Assembly (NCBI GenBank): GCA_017621655.1
Contig: JAGASS010000030.1
Location: 1-58,663 of the forward strand
DNA: 58,663 bases
Direction of reading: 5' to 3'
Source: Clostridia bacterium
GTDB taxonomy: Bacteria > Bacillota > Clostridia > Oscillospirales > CAG-272
The notes beneath the pieces are model-generated. The model was given only the letters and a program-made list of their open reading frames with translations, searched no databases and had not been told where the DNA came from. Below are positions 27,291 through 34,468 of this stretch, piece after piece (the first letter of the stretch is position 1; the number at the start of each line of letters is the position of its first letter). The position numbers were made by a program, and so were the translations under genes.

Positions 27291-27341
27291 TGAAATCAAT
27301 ATTAGATCTTGACGCCGCAAATATTCAGCGGATGTCGTTTA

Positions 27342-27725
27342 TTACTGCTCACCCGTAGTAGTGTCGGGAGCGGTAGTAGTTTCGGGGGTAGTAGTATCAC
27401 CGGCAGTAGTTGATCCACCGGGAGTAGTTTCTACTGTAGTGGTATCCTTCATGCCTTCCTGGAAGTCCTTCCAGTCGGTCTTGAATATCTCATCCTTCTG
27501 GATAACGAAGGAAACGATAACGAGAAGCGCGAAGATGATAGCTACAACGATAGTAAGCTTATTAAGAATGTAATCACGGCTATTGCCCTTATTCTTTCCG
27601 TAATAGGTATCGGAAGAAGCTCCGCCGAGAGCGCTCGACATACCCTTTTCCTTGCCGGACTGAAGAAGAACGGCAATCACGAGAAATACTGCCGCAACTA
27701 TGAGAGTTATACCGATAAATTTCAT
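27342..27725 (-). CDS. secG: Preprotein translocase subunit SecG with Thr-rich tail
   Basis: Small SecYEG partner. The 127-residue protein has two membrane helices (about 2-20 and 55-78) flanking the conserved loop VLLQSGKEKGMSSALGGASSDTYYGKN. The last ~45 residues are an unusual Thr/Glu/Pro/Gly tail with TTAGDTTTPETTTAPDTTT, like the linkers of the surface proteins in this window. Normal SecG ends shortly after helix 2. GGAGG lies upstream of the ATG. Confidence 0.93.
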   Translation of the reverse strand: MKFIGITLIVAAVFLVIAVLLQSGKEKGMSSALGGASSDTYYGKNKGNSRDYILNKLTIVVAIIFALLVIVSFVIQKDEIFKTDWKDFQEGMKDTTTVETTPGGSTTAGDTTTPETTTAPDTTTGEQ

Positions 27726-27798
27726 TATATTTTATCCTCCTGAAAACCGCCTGCGCATTTGCGTCCGTCGGCGGCGTATCTGTTTTACAAGCTTATCT

Positions 27799-27827
27799 AT
27801 TGTATCATACTTTTTTTATAATTGCAA
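27799..27827 (-). promoter_or_regulatory. Promoter of secG
   Basis: Minus strand TTGCAA (27827-27822), 17-bp spacer, TACAAT (27804-27799). Confidence 0.7.
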
Positions 27828-27923
27828 GTACTAAAAACGATTTTTCTTAAATTATTTTATTTTATTGTAAAAATATCATCAAAAGAGCGCATTTATTGAC
27901 AGTTTTGCACCGAAAAAATGTGT

Positions 27924-27952
27924 TTGACAGACTGTAAGTAATGTTATATAAT
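27924..27952 (+). promoter_or_regulatory. Promoter of tcdA and the acetyltransferase gene
   Basis: Consensus TTGACA (27924-27929), 17-bp spacer, TATAAT (27947-27952); the start codon at 27980 leaves a leader of about 20 nt. Confidence 0.85.
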
Positions 27953-27979
27953 ATTTTCATAACCGTTTTGGAGGAAAAA

Positions 27980-28666
27980 ATGACGGAAAATTGGCTTGAT
28001 AGACAAAACGCTCTTATAGGCATTGAGGCAACCGAAAAGCTTAAAAAGGCGAGCGTTATGATATTCGGTATAGGCGGCGTCGGGTCGTTTGCTTCCGAGG
28101 CGATCGTACGCGCGGGCATCGGCAGAGTTGTGTTCGTTGACGGTGACACGGTCTCACTTACGAACATTAACCGTCAGCTTATTGCGGATACGACTACGGT
28201 CGGACAGGGTAAGGCAGAGGTCATGGTCAGACGCGCAAAGGCGATCAATCCCGAGTGCGACGCGATATTTGAGCAGGTATTCGTTGACGCGTCAAACTGT
28301 TATGAGCTTTTAGACAAGCACCGTCCCGATTTCATTATCGACTGTATCGATACCGTTTCGTCAAAGCTTCTGATAATAAAGTGGGCAACCGAGAACGGGG
28401 TTAAGATAATTTCCTCGATGGGAACGGGTAACAAGCTCGATCCGTCGAAGCTTCAGATAACCGACATAAAAAAGACCGCAGTCTGTCCTCTTGCGCGCGT
28501 TATGAGACGCGAGCTTAAGAATATGGGCATAAAGGAGCTTCCTGTGCTTTACAGTACCGAAGAGCCGGTAAGAACGGGCGAGCGCGTGCCTGCGTCAATC
28601 TCGTTTGTGCCGTCGAGTGCGGGGCTTATGATGGCTGGTTACGTTATAAGAGAGCTTATAAAATGA
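27980..28666 (+). CDS. tcdA: tRNA threonylcarbamoyladenosine dehydratase
   Basis: ThiF/E1-like ATP-dependent enzyme that cyclises t6A37 of tRNAs to ct6A. The 228-residue product has the nucleotide loop G30-IGGVGS36, the VDGDTVSLTNINRQL segment (Asp54, Arg65) and the TcdA-typical DCIDTVSSKLLIIKWA and SMGTGNKLDP. ATG 27980 follows TTGGAGGAA; a further ATG at 27941 lies inside the promoter. The stop overlaps the next start by 4 nt (ATGA). Confidence 0.92.
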   Translation: MTENWLDRQNALIGIEATEKLKKASVMIFGIGGVGSFASEAIVRAGIGRVVFVDGDTVSLTNINRQLIADTTTVGQGKAEVMVRRAKAINPECDAIFEQVFVDASNCYELLDKHRPDFIIDCIDTVSSKLLIIKWATENGVKIISSMGTGNKLDPSKLQITDIKKTAVCPLARVMRRELKNMGIKELPVLYSTEEPVRTGERVPASISFVPSSAGLMMAGYVIRELIK

Positions 28667-29520
28667 AACAGCTTATTGAGCTTGTGACGGAATTTGCCGA
28701 AAACGCTTCGCGTTATGAGGACGGAAAAAGAGAAAGCGCGCTTTACGATCAATTCGTACGCGCATCGTACGGGATGGCGTACGCCGTCATTTGTGCGTTC
28801 GACGCAAAGGATATAAATGATAAGGCGAGTGAGCTTGACAGAGCACTTTCGCGCTCGAAGGAGGTCAAGCTTCTGCTTGACGGCTGCTATCGAATGAAGC
28901 TGACGGGTGAAGTGTTTAACAACCGCGCAGAAAGAAAGCTTGCGTCTATATTTTATCAGATCAAGAAGGAACGAAACGCTCTTGACTCTAAGGTCGGGAA
29001 GACCGTGCTTCGGCTTCCGAGGGCGAGAAGTATTTTTCATACTCGGCGTCTTACGGTACGGACTTTTCTTAAAGCCGATACCGAGAAGCTTCTTTCGCTC
29101 TTTGACGATCCGTTTTATAAGGAATGCTCTCTTATATCGTTTGACGACGGCGAGAAGCTTTACGAATATCTTAAAACCGAGCCGCCGTTTTACGCGGCCA
29201 CGCGAAAGGGAAGCGGTGAGCTTATCGGCGTAATAGGCATTTTTAATGACGGACATAGCGGAAAGCGCGTGAAAGCAGAGCTTGGAATCTTTCCCGAATA
29301 CCGCTCTTGCGGATATTTTTCTGAGCTGATCGATGGCGCTTCCGAGTACGCTTTTGACAAGCTGAAAACCGAGATATTTGCCGTTTATCTGCCGAGCAAG
29401 CGCTCGTATCTATCACGCTCGCTTCTCCGAAGCGGCTTTGAACTCGAGGGCGTACTTAAGAGTTATGATAGGGACGGAGAGGACGTTTCGATTTATTCTA
29501 TATCTGAAAAGCTGCACTGA
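28663..29520 (+). CDS. GNAT acetyltransferase with N-terminal helical domain
   Basis: A 285-residue two-part protein. Residues ~1-110 are all helical and resemble four-helix-bundle proteins (YDQFVRASYGMAYAVICAFD, and KEVKLLLDGCYRMKLTGEVFN), somewhat like the 23S rRNA intervening-sequence protein family. Residues ~125-285 are a RimJ/RimL-like GNAT domain: TRRLTVRTFLKADTEKLLSL, AELGIFPEYRSCGYFSELI at the acetyl-CoA site, and the SRSLLRSGFELEGVLKSY ending. It starts within the tcdA stop (ATGA), so a link to RNA or ribosome modification is plausible but unproven. Confidence 0.75.
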   Translation: MKQLIELVTEFAENASRYEDGKRESALYDQFVRASYGMAYAVICAFDAKDINDKASELDRALSRSKEVKLLLDGCYRMKLTGEVFNNRAERKLASIFYQIKKERNALDSKVGKTVLRLPRARSIFHTRRLTVRTFLKADTEKLLSLFDDPFYKECSLISFDDGEKLYEYLKTEPPFYAATRKGSGELIGVIGIFNDGHSGKRVKAELGIFPEYRSCGYFSELIDGASEYAFDKLKTEIFAVYLPSKRSYLSRSLLRSGFELEGVLKSYDRDGEDVSIYSISEKLH

Positions 29521-29560
29521 TATGCTTTGCATATTTTTTACAAAAAATGTTAATTTGCTA

Positions 29561-29589
29561 TTGCATTTATACGTATACTATGATATACT
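29561..29589 (+). promoter_or_regulatory. Promoter of a small structured RNA
   Basis: TTGCAT (29561-29566), 17-bp spacer, TATACT (29584-29589); transcription expected from G29596. Confidence 0.7.
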
Positions 29590-29595
29590 GTTAGT

Positions 29596-29743
29596 GGGAA
29601 AATAATTTCCTCAATAAATGACCGTACCGAAAGCGGTGAAATGCGCAGAGAGTAATGCGCTTCCGCGAAGATTTTTCGGAGCAAATTACTCATAATATTA
29701 TAAAAAAAGCACATAAGCCGCATAGGGGCATATGTGCTTTTTT
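29596..29743 (+). ncRNA. Candidate structured leader RNA ahead of the twin lipoproteins
   Basis: About 148 nt between a good promoter and a strong terminator. Hairpins seen: GGAAA/TTTCC (29597-29610), ACCG/CGGT (29621-29637), and GAGTAAT/ATTACTC (29650-29656 with 29685-29691) with an inner CTTCCG/CGGAG. The terminator is at 29702-29743. A 20-nt stretch (29632-29651) strongly resembles the 690-loop region of 16S rRNA. There is no good open frame. It could be a free RNA or a leader attenuator for the lipoprotein genes. It does not show the pseudoknot of the 10181/37003 class. Confidence 0.6.
29702..29743 (+). terminator. Strong intrinsic terminator ahead of the lipoprotein genes
   Basis: AAAAAAGCACATA / TATGTGCTTTTTT with an inner GCC/GGC pair; it lies about 30 nt before the next ribosome site. 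Confidence 0.9.
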
Positions 29744-29786
29744 GATTCTGTGCTGAACTTCTTACACTTGAAAGGAGTGGTAAATC

Positions 29787-30242
29787 GTGAAAAAGATTTT
29801 GATTTTGCTTTTAACGCTATCTATGATAGCCGCTGCATTTATGGGGTGTGCCGAAAAATTCGGCTCGTCGTCAGCAGATACTAATGGAAACGGTCTGCGG
29901 GACGACGTTGAACTGAAAATAATGAAGTCAATATACGGTAAAAGAGAAGATTTTGATCCAAAGGATATACGAGTTACGTATTATGGGACTTATAAGGATA
30001 TTGTGCTTTTCGATCCGGATCATATAAGTACTGTAGGATTAACTAAGCCGCGTTCCGAATTTGTTGCCGGAATTGAATTTTATTACTCTAACACATCCGA
30101 GGGAATACTGGCTTGGTATAACAAAAAACTTTATAAATTAATTGATCTATATGAGCTTGGCGTTTTGAACGAAGACGATATTAAGGAGATACATGCGATT
30201 TATATCAATTACAAGGAAACAATAAAAGGAAAAACAAATTGA
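29787..30242 (+). CDS. Small lipoprotein with Ca-binding-like motif, twin 1
   Basis: A 151-residue predicted lipoprotein starting at GTG 29787 behind AAAGGAGTGG, lipobox AFMGC (Cys21). Directly after the lipid Cys comes SSADTNGNGLRDDVE, like the acidic calcium-binding repeats of thrombospondin type 3 and dockerin-like modules. The remainder is a ~110-residue domain (VTYYGTYKDIVLFDPDH, then EFYYS and WYNKKLYKL.DLYELGVL) shared with the next gene. Function not recognised. The two genes lie 18 nt apart and form an operon behind a structured leader. Confidence 0.75.
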   Translation: MKKILILLLTLSMIAAAFMGCAEKFGSSSADTNGNGLRDDVELKIMKSIYGKREDFDPKDIRVTYYGTYKDIVLFDPDHISTVGLTKPRSEFVAGIEFYYSNTSEGILAWYNKKLYKLIDLYELGVLNEDDIKEIHAIYINYKETIKGKTN

Positions 30243-30260
30243 AATTTCAAGGAGTTTGTT

Positions 30261-30716
30261 ATGAAAAAATTTTTGATTTTAATTTTAACGCTATCTATGA
30301 TAGCCGCGATATTTATGGGGTGTTCCGAAAAATTCGGCTCGTCGTCAGCCGATACGAATGAGAATGGTCTGCGAGATGATGTAGAAGTAAAAATACTGAA
30401 AGGGTATCATAAAAAGAACGAGCTGACTGCTGAATTCGATGAAAAAGATTTTCAACTACAGTACTATGGCACATATAACGGTGCGGTAGCATATAGAATA
30501 TGGCACAAAGCAACGCCGTATACAGTTTGGACATACAAAGATACTGTTGGCGGAGTAGAGTTCACTTATGAAAGAAATAATAAAATACAAGTTTGGTATA
30601 ATGGTGCAATCTATACACTGCAAGAAATGTACGATCAAGGCGTTTTGACTACAGACGATCTTGTTAAAATTAATGCAGAATATATCAAGCAGCCGGAGCA
30701 TAAACTAATGTGGTAA
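30261..30716 (+). CDS. Small lipoprotein with Ca-binding-like motif, twin 2
   Basis: A 151-residue paralogue of the preceding gene. Signal peptide and Ca-like motif are nearly identical (FMGCSEKFGSSSADTNENGL), while the C-terminal domain has diverged (LQYYGTYNGAVAYRIWH, EFTYERNNKIQVWYNGAIYTLQEMYDQGVL). The sequence suggests tandem duplication with selection for change in the exposed part. AAGGAG precedes the ATG. Function unknown; outer-face membrane location inferred. Confidence 0.75.
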   Translation: MKKFLILILTLSMIAAIFMGCSEKFGSSSADTNENGLRDDVEVKILKGYHKKNELTAEFDEKDFQLQYYGTYNGAVAYRIWHKATPYTVWTYKDTVGGVEFTYERNNKIQVWYNGAIYTLQEMYDQGVLTTDDLVKINAEYIKQPEHKLMW

Positions 30717-30748
30717 TATGACAAACTCATAGAAAAGATACAAAACGA

Positions 30749-30785
30749 AGCCCTCGCGATTTTCCGCGAGGGCTGTCTGTTTTTA
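30749..30785. terminator. Terminator between convergent genes
   Basis: AGCCCTCGCG / CGCGAGGGCT, with T-rich sequence on the plus side (GTCTGTTTTT) and a short run on the minus side. Confidence 0.75.
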
Positions 30786-32042
30786 TTCTTCCTCGTCCTC
30801 TTCGGGCTTTGGAGTGACTTGCATTTTGATCTGCGAGACGCGCTGACCGTCAAGCTCGGTTACGGTGACTGATACGTTATCGTATTCGAAGCTGTCGCCT
30901 ACGTCGGGTATCTTACCCATTTGCTCCATTACCCATCCGCCGACGGAGATGCTTTCCGATTCGATATTGAGATCGTATTCCTTTGCGAAATCGTCGAGGT
31001 TTTCAAGGCAGTCGACAAGCCAGAGGTTTTCGCCTATGCTCGTATAGTCCTCGGTCACCTCGTCGTGCTCGTCCCAAATTTCTCCGACAAGCTCCTCGAG
31101 AATATCCTCGAGCGTTACGATTCCGAGCGTTCCGCCGTATTCGTCGAGAACGACGGCAACGTGTGACTTATTCTCCTGAAGAAGTCGCAGAAGCTCGCTC
31201 AGCGGCTCGTTTTTAAGGACGAATATGGGGGAGGTCATTATCTCCTTTATCGGCTTATCGGTAAGCCCGGGTCCGTAGTAAAAGTCCTTTTGATGTATGA
31301 TACCGACTATATGGTCGATAGTTTCCTCGTATACGGGCAGACGCGAGAACTTCGTATCGGTAAATACCCTTGCGACGTCCTCCTTGCTATCCTCGGTGCT
31401 GACCGCTTCAATATCGACGCGGTGCGTAAGAATATCCTCTGCCTTAAGGTCGGAAAACTCGATCGCGTTTTTAAGAAGACTGCTCTCCTCCTCGTCAATG
31501 CTTCCATCCTCCTCGACCTCTTCGACGAGCATAAGAAGCTCCTCCTGCGACATTTTGTTGTCGCTTTCGACCTTAAATATCTTCGATACAAGCTTTTTCC
31601 AGCCCATGAAGATAACGTTTAATGGGGTGAAAAGGAAGATCAGCGTGCGAATAAGTGAGGCAGAGAACATCGAGAATTTTTCGGGATTGTCCTTGGCTAT
31701 GCTTTTTGGGGTTATCTCTCCGAAGATGAGCACTACGATAGTTACAACCGCTGTCGAGACCGTTGCGCCTATATCTCCCATAAGGTCAACGAACAGCATC
31801 GTACCGAGGGACGCGCCTGCGATATTTACTATGTTGTTTCCTATAAGTATCGTTGAAATAAGGGAATCGTAATTGTCAAGGAGCTTGTTTACAAGCTTCG
31901 CTTTTTTGTTACCCTTTTCGCAAAGAGTTCTTATCTTCGTTCTGTTAAGAGACGAAAATGCCGTTTCCGTTGCCGAAAAATATGCAGACATTATAACGCA
32001 GAAGAGCATTATTCCGATGTATATATAGTGTATAGTTTCCAT
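30783..32042 (-). CDS. CNNM/CorC (HlyC) family membrane transporter, likely Mg2+ or Co2+ efflux
   Basis: The 419-residue protein has the full CNNM/MpfA layout: DUF21/CNNM membrane domain (about 1-180, with SATETAFSSLNRTKIRTL and IFGEITPKSIAKD), paired CBS domains (about 205-330, AEDILTHRVDIEAV and ILEELVGEIWDE), and a C-terminal CorC_HlyC domain (about 340-415). Bacterial members move or control Mg2+, often as Na+-coupled exporters. The start overlaps the stop of a 46-codon upstream frame (TGATG), and a strong terminator lies inside that leader, so expression is probably attenuated. The last residues are acidic (EDEEE). Confidence 0.9.
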   Translation of the reverse strand: METIHYIYIGIMLFCVIMSAYFSATETAFSSLNRTKIRTLCEKGNKKAKLVNKLLDNYDSLISTILIGNNIVNIAGASLGTMLFVDLMGDIGATVSTAVVTIVVLIFGEITPKSIAKDNPEKFSMFSASLIRTLIFLFTPLNVIFMGWKKLVSKIFKVESDNKMSQEELLMLVEEVEEDGSIDEEESSLLKNAIEFSDLKAEDILTHRVDIEAVSTEDSKEDVARVFTDTKFSRLPVYEETIDHIVGIIHQKDFYYGPGLTDKPIKEIMTSPIFVLKNEPLSELLRLLQENKSHVAVVLDEYGGTLGIVTLEDILEELVGEIWDEHDEVTEDYTSIGENLWLVDCLENLDDFAKEYDLNIESESISVGGWVMEQMGKIPDVGDSFEYDNVSVTVTELDGQRVSQIKMQVTPKPEEDEEE

Positions 32043-32182
32043 CAGACACTCACCTCCGCATTATTTTTGATAACAGAAAAATGAGCGCAAAAAAGCACAC
32101 CCATGCCGCTTTTCGGAATGGATATGCCGCCATTTATCATAATACTTCGGTCGCAGTTACAATTATCACTGTCACTGTCCAT
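32042..32182 (-). CDS. 46-residue leader ORF upstream of the CNNM transporter
   Basis: ATG 32182 opens a 46-codon frame whose TGA shares a base with the transporter ATG (TGATG). The predicted peptide begins MDSDSDNCNCDRS, strongly acidic, and is otherwise without known motifs. The frame starts about 35 nt after the predicted transcription start. A GGAGG lies 15 nt before the ATG, longer than ideal, so translation is not certain. An intrinsic terminator (32089-32127) falls within the frame, so passage of ribosomes could control read-through. It is proposed as a leader peptide for attenuation. Confidence 0.55.
   Translation of the reverse strand: MDSDSDNCNCDRSIMINGGISIPKSGMGVLFCAHFSVIKNNAEVSV
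32089..32127 (-). terminator. Attenuator terminator inside the CNNM leader
   Basis: On the minus strand 32127-32095 forms a 13-bp stem with one mismatch (GCATATCCAT-T-CCG, loop AAAAG, CGG-C-ATGGGTGTGC), followed by TTTTTT. It lies about 50 nt before the transporter start. AATGG (32134-32130) can pair instead with CCATT (32121-32117), which would disrupt the 5' arm. Confidence 0.82.
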
Positions 32183-32223
32183 GATGGTTAAAAAATTCCT
32201 CCGTTTTTTGTACTTTCGGGAGT

Positions 32224-32252
32224 AGTATAGCAGATGTTTACCGTTTTGTCAA
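32224..32252 (-). promoter_or_regulatory. Promoter of the CNNM leader
   Basis: Minus strand TTGACA (32252-32247), 17-bp spacer, TATACT (32229-32224); start expected near 32217. Confidence 0.85.
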
Positions 32253-32257
32253 TAGAA

Positions 32258-32293
32258 AAAGGAAAATCCCTCTTCCTAAAGCGGAAGAGGGAT
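32258..32293 (-). terminator. Terminator of the zinc-ribbon protein gene
   Basis: ATCCCTCTTCC / GGAAGAGGGAT followed on the minus strand by TTTTCCTTTTT. It abuts the CNNM promoter. Confidence 0.85.
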
Positions 32294-32302
32294 CGATCAT
32301 AT

Positions 32303-34303
32303 TTACTGCGAGCTGACGATTACGAAATAGTCGTCTACATTGAATATAATGCCTGTCGCAATTGTGACCGAGGCGTTATCTGTGTAGTTGCTGGGATAGA
32401 GCTTATCTCCTTCGTTGAGGTGGTCGGTTTTGAACTCGTAAAAGCCGGCATCGATCAGATTTCCGTCCTTGTCTTTTACCGTGATATTTATCTTGGTGTA
32501 TTTATCGCCCCAGGACGAGTAGGTTTCAAGAAAATAGTTCAGGGCGTTTTCACCGTAAGCTACGGTTTTTTCTTTAAGTCCAAGAGTCATCTTAACATAG
32601 TCACCGTCTTTCGCAAACGAGAAGGTGAGGTTTTCAAGAGGATTTACTGTAGTTGTTTCCTTAAGACCTTCAACGGTGTAAGTGACCTTGTGGGGGAAGT
32701 AGAGACCGTAGTCCTTTACATAGCTTTCAAGATTGCCTTCCCATTCGGAGCAATAGAATTCAATGATGTCACCGTTTTTTAGAGTAGAACTCGGATAGCA
32801 ATCGTAGGAGAACGAGAGGAAGTTTCTGCCGTTTTCATCTGCAACTACCACTGTTATTCTATAATTATAGCTTTTATCAAAAGAAAGCTTGATAGTGTAT
32901 TTGCCGTCATCGGTCTTGTATACGCGGTTTGCTTCGGGAAGATCGAAAACAAACATTCCGTATCCCTGATATCCCTCGAAAACGTAGGTTCCGCGGCTTG
33001 TGGGGTCAGCGTTGAACGGCTCGGTAAGACCCGTTACATCTACCTCAAAGCTCTGCGGGAAGGAAATTCCGTAATTGGAGAGGACCTCCTCTATGCTTAC
33101 AGAGGTCTCGAACTTGATCTTGTCTCCGTTCTTGATCTTGGTACATTTGTCCGCGTAGTAGATTATGGTTCTTATAAGTTTGCCCTCTGAGTTATAAAGC
33201 TCTGTACGGAGCTGTGATGCATATTCGGAAGAAGCATAGGGATTGCTGAGCTTGACCTTGAAGCTGCCTAACATTACCTCTTCTTTCGTGACATCAAAGT
33301 TCATCGTCGCAACGGTGCTCATACCGGTGAACTTGAAATTGACGTATTTGGTAAGCTCGGTGTATACAGGCTCTGCAAGACCCGATACTGTAAAGGATTT
33401 TGTCTGCGAAGCGAGGATAAGTCCGTAGCCGCTGTAAAGCGACGAGGTATCGTTTTCGCTTGCTTCGATTGAGAGATTTACCGTATCGCCGTTAGACAGG
33501 TGTTCATAGCGGTCGAAGCGTGCGTAAACAGTCGATATGTAAGAATTGTTCTTGGTTTCATATATCTCGATGCGAAGCCGATGACCCTGATGAGTAACTC
33601 TTGCCTCGGTGCCGTTAATGAGAGGGAATACCAAGGTGTCAAGGGATTGAGGCATACCGTAGCCGGTATATCCGCCAAACATAGGGGTGATGTAGTCAAG
33701 AACATTAAGCTGGGTAGACTTATAAAGACCCTTTACCTTTACGGTCTTATGGCGGAGAACGAACTTGTAGCCGTCAACCTCGTCATAAATGTCTTTATTG
33801 ATCTTAAGCTTGACTTTTATCTTCTGACCGTTTTTGAGAGAGTTAAGCTCTTCTTCAGTCATATCGATATACGGCTCGATATACATGCCGATCGACTTTT
33901 CATCGGCGTCATCTCCGAAGATCTTTTTATTGAGTTTAACGAACTTTTTGTTTTCTTCGTCACTTGTGCTTAAGTAAGCGCGACCGTTTCCGTCAACGCC
34001 CTCGAAAACTACGTGGAAGTAGTCATCAATATAGATCTTCTTCGGCTGGGAAGCAATAATGATGATCGTTACGATGGCCGCGATCACAAGGAAGAGCGCG
34101 ACTGCTGCGATTATAACGTTTCGCTTATTTGAAAAGAACTTTTTGAGTGCCAGAGAGAATGCCGAGGGTGCGGCAGGGGCTGCCGCTGAAGCTACTGCTG
34201 CGGCTGCGGGGGCGGGTGCTGCGCCGGGAACGGTCGAGCTTCCGCACTTTTCGCAGAATTTTGCGCCGTCGGGAAGCTGTGCACCGCATTTTTCACAGAA
34301 CAT
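32303..34303 (-). CDS. Zinc-ribbon membrane protein with four repeated extracellular domains
   Basis: A 666-residue protein. A zinc ribbon C3-EKC6...C17-EKC20 lies at the N-terminus, then an Ala/Pro stretch, and one membrane helix (about 62-84) that should place the rest outside. The exterior holds four degenerate repeats of roughly 110 residues, each ending (L/I)KNGD.I.....S.....Y.L.FP....TV.GL.E. The layout resembles YvbJ/TcaA-type zinc-ribbon membrane proteins of Firmicutes, some of which are tied to wall stress, but sequence likeness to a defined family is not clear. AAGGAGAC precedes the ATG. The gene is monocistronic. Confidence 0.75.
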   Translation of the reverse strand: MFCEKCGAQLPDGAKFCEKCGSSTVPGAAPAPAAAAVASAAAPAAPSAFSLALKKFFSNKRNVIIAAVALFLVIAAIVTIIIIASQPKKIYIDDYFHVVFEGVDGNGRAYLSTSDEENKKFVKLNKKIFGDDADEKSIGMYIEPYIDMTEEELNSLKNGQKIKVKLKINKDIYDEVDGYKFVLRHKTVKVKGLYKSTQLNVLDYITPMFGGYTGYGMPQSLDTLVFPLINGTEARVTHQGHRLRIEIYETKNNSYISTVYARFDRYEHLSNGDTVNLSIEASENDTSSLYSGYGLILASQTKSFTVSGLAEPVYTELTKYVNFKFTGMSTVATMNFDVTKEEVMLGSFKVKLSNPYASSEYASQLRTELYNSEGKLIRTIIYYADKCTKIKNGDKIKFETSVSIEEVLSNYGISFPQSFEVDVTGLTEPFNADPTSRGTYVFEGYQGYGMFVFDLPEANRVYKTDDGKYTIKLSFDKSYNYRITVVVADENGRNFLSFSYDCYPSSTLKNGDIIEFYCSEWEGNLESYVKDYGLYFPHKVTYTVEGLKETTTVNPLENLTFSFAKDGDYVKMTLGLKEKTVAYGENALNYFLETYSSWGDKYTKINITVKDKDGNLIDAGFYEFKTDHLNEGDKLYPSNYTDNASVTIATGIIFNVDDYFVIVSSQ

Positions 34304-34340
34304 AATGGTGTCTCCTTGATTAAAAAATATATGTGAATCA

Positions 34341-34369
34341 ATTATACAATCATTTTACTGCTTTTTCAA
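34341..34369 (-). promoter_or_regulatory. Promoter of the zinc-ribbon protein gene
   Basis: Minus strand TTGAAA (34369-34364), 17-bp spacer, TATAAT (34346-34341). Confidence 0.75.
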
Positions 34370-34413
34370 GAGATAAATGCGATAAATTGGAATTATTATT
34401 TATTTGTCGTTTA

Positions 34414-34442
34414 TTGACGAAACGTGAATGTCGATGTATAAT
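34414..34442 (+). promoter_or_regulatory. Promoter of the LysR-hydrogenase operon
   Basis: TTGACG (34414-34419), 17-bp spacer, TATAAT (34437-34442), divergent from the zinc-ribbon gene promoter. Confidence 0.8.
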
Positions 34443-34468
34443 ATTAAAAAAAGCTTACGGAGGCGGCT

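Noticed and set aside
32043..32220. M-box (Mg2+) riboswitch before the CNNM gene
   Set aside because: The leader is about 175 nt but lacks any recognisable M-box core; the evident elements are a small ORF and a terminator.
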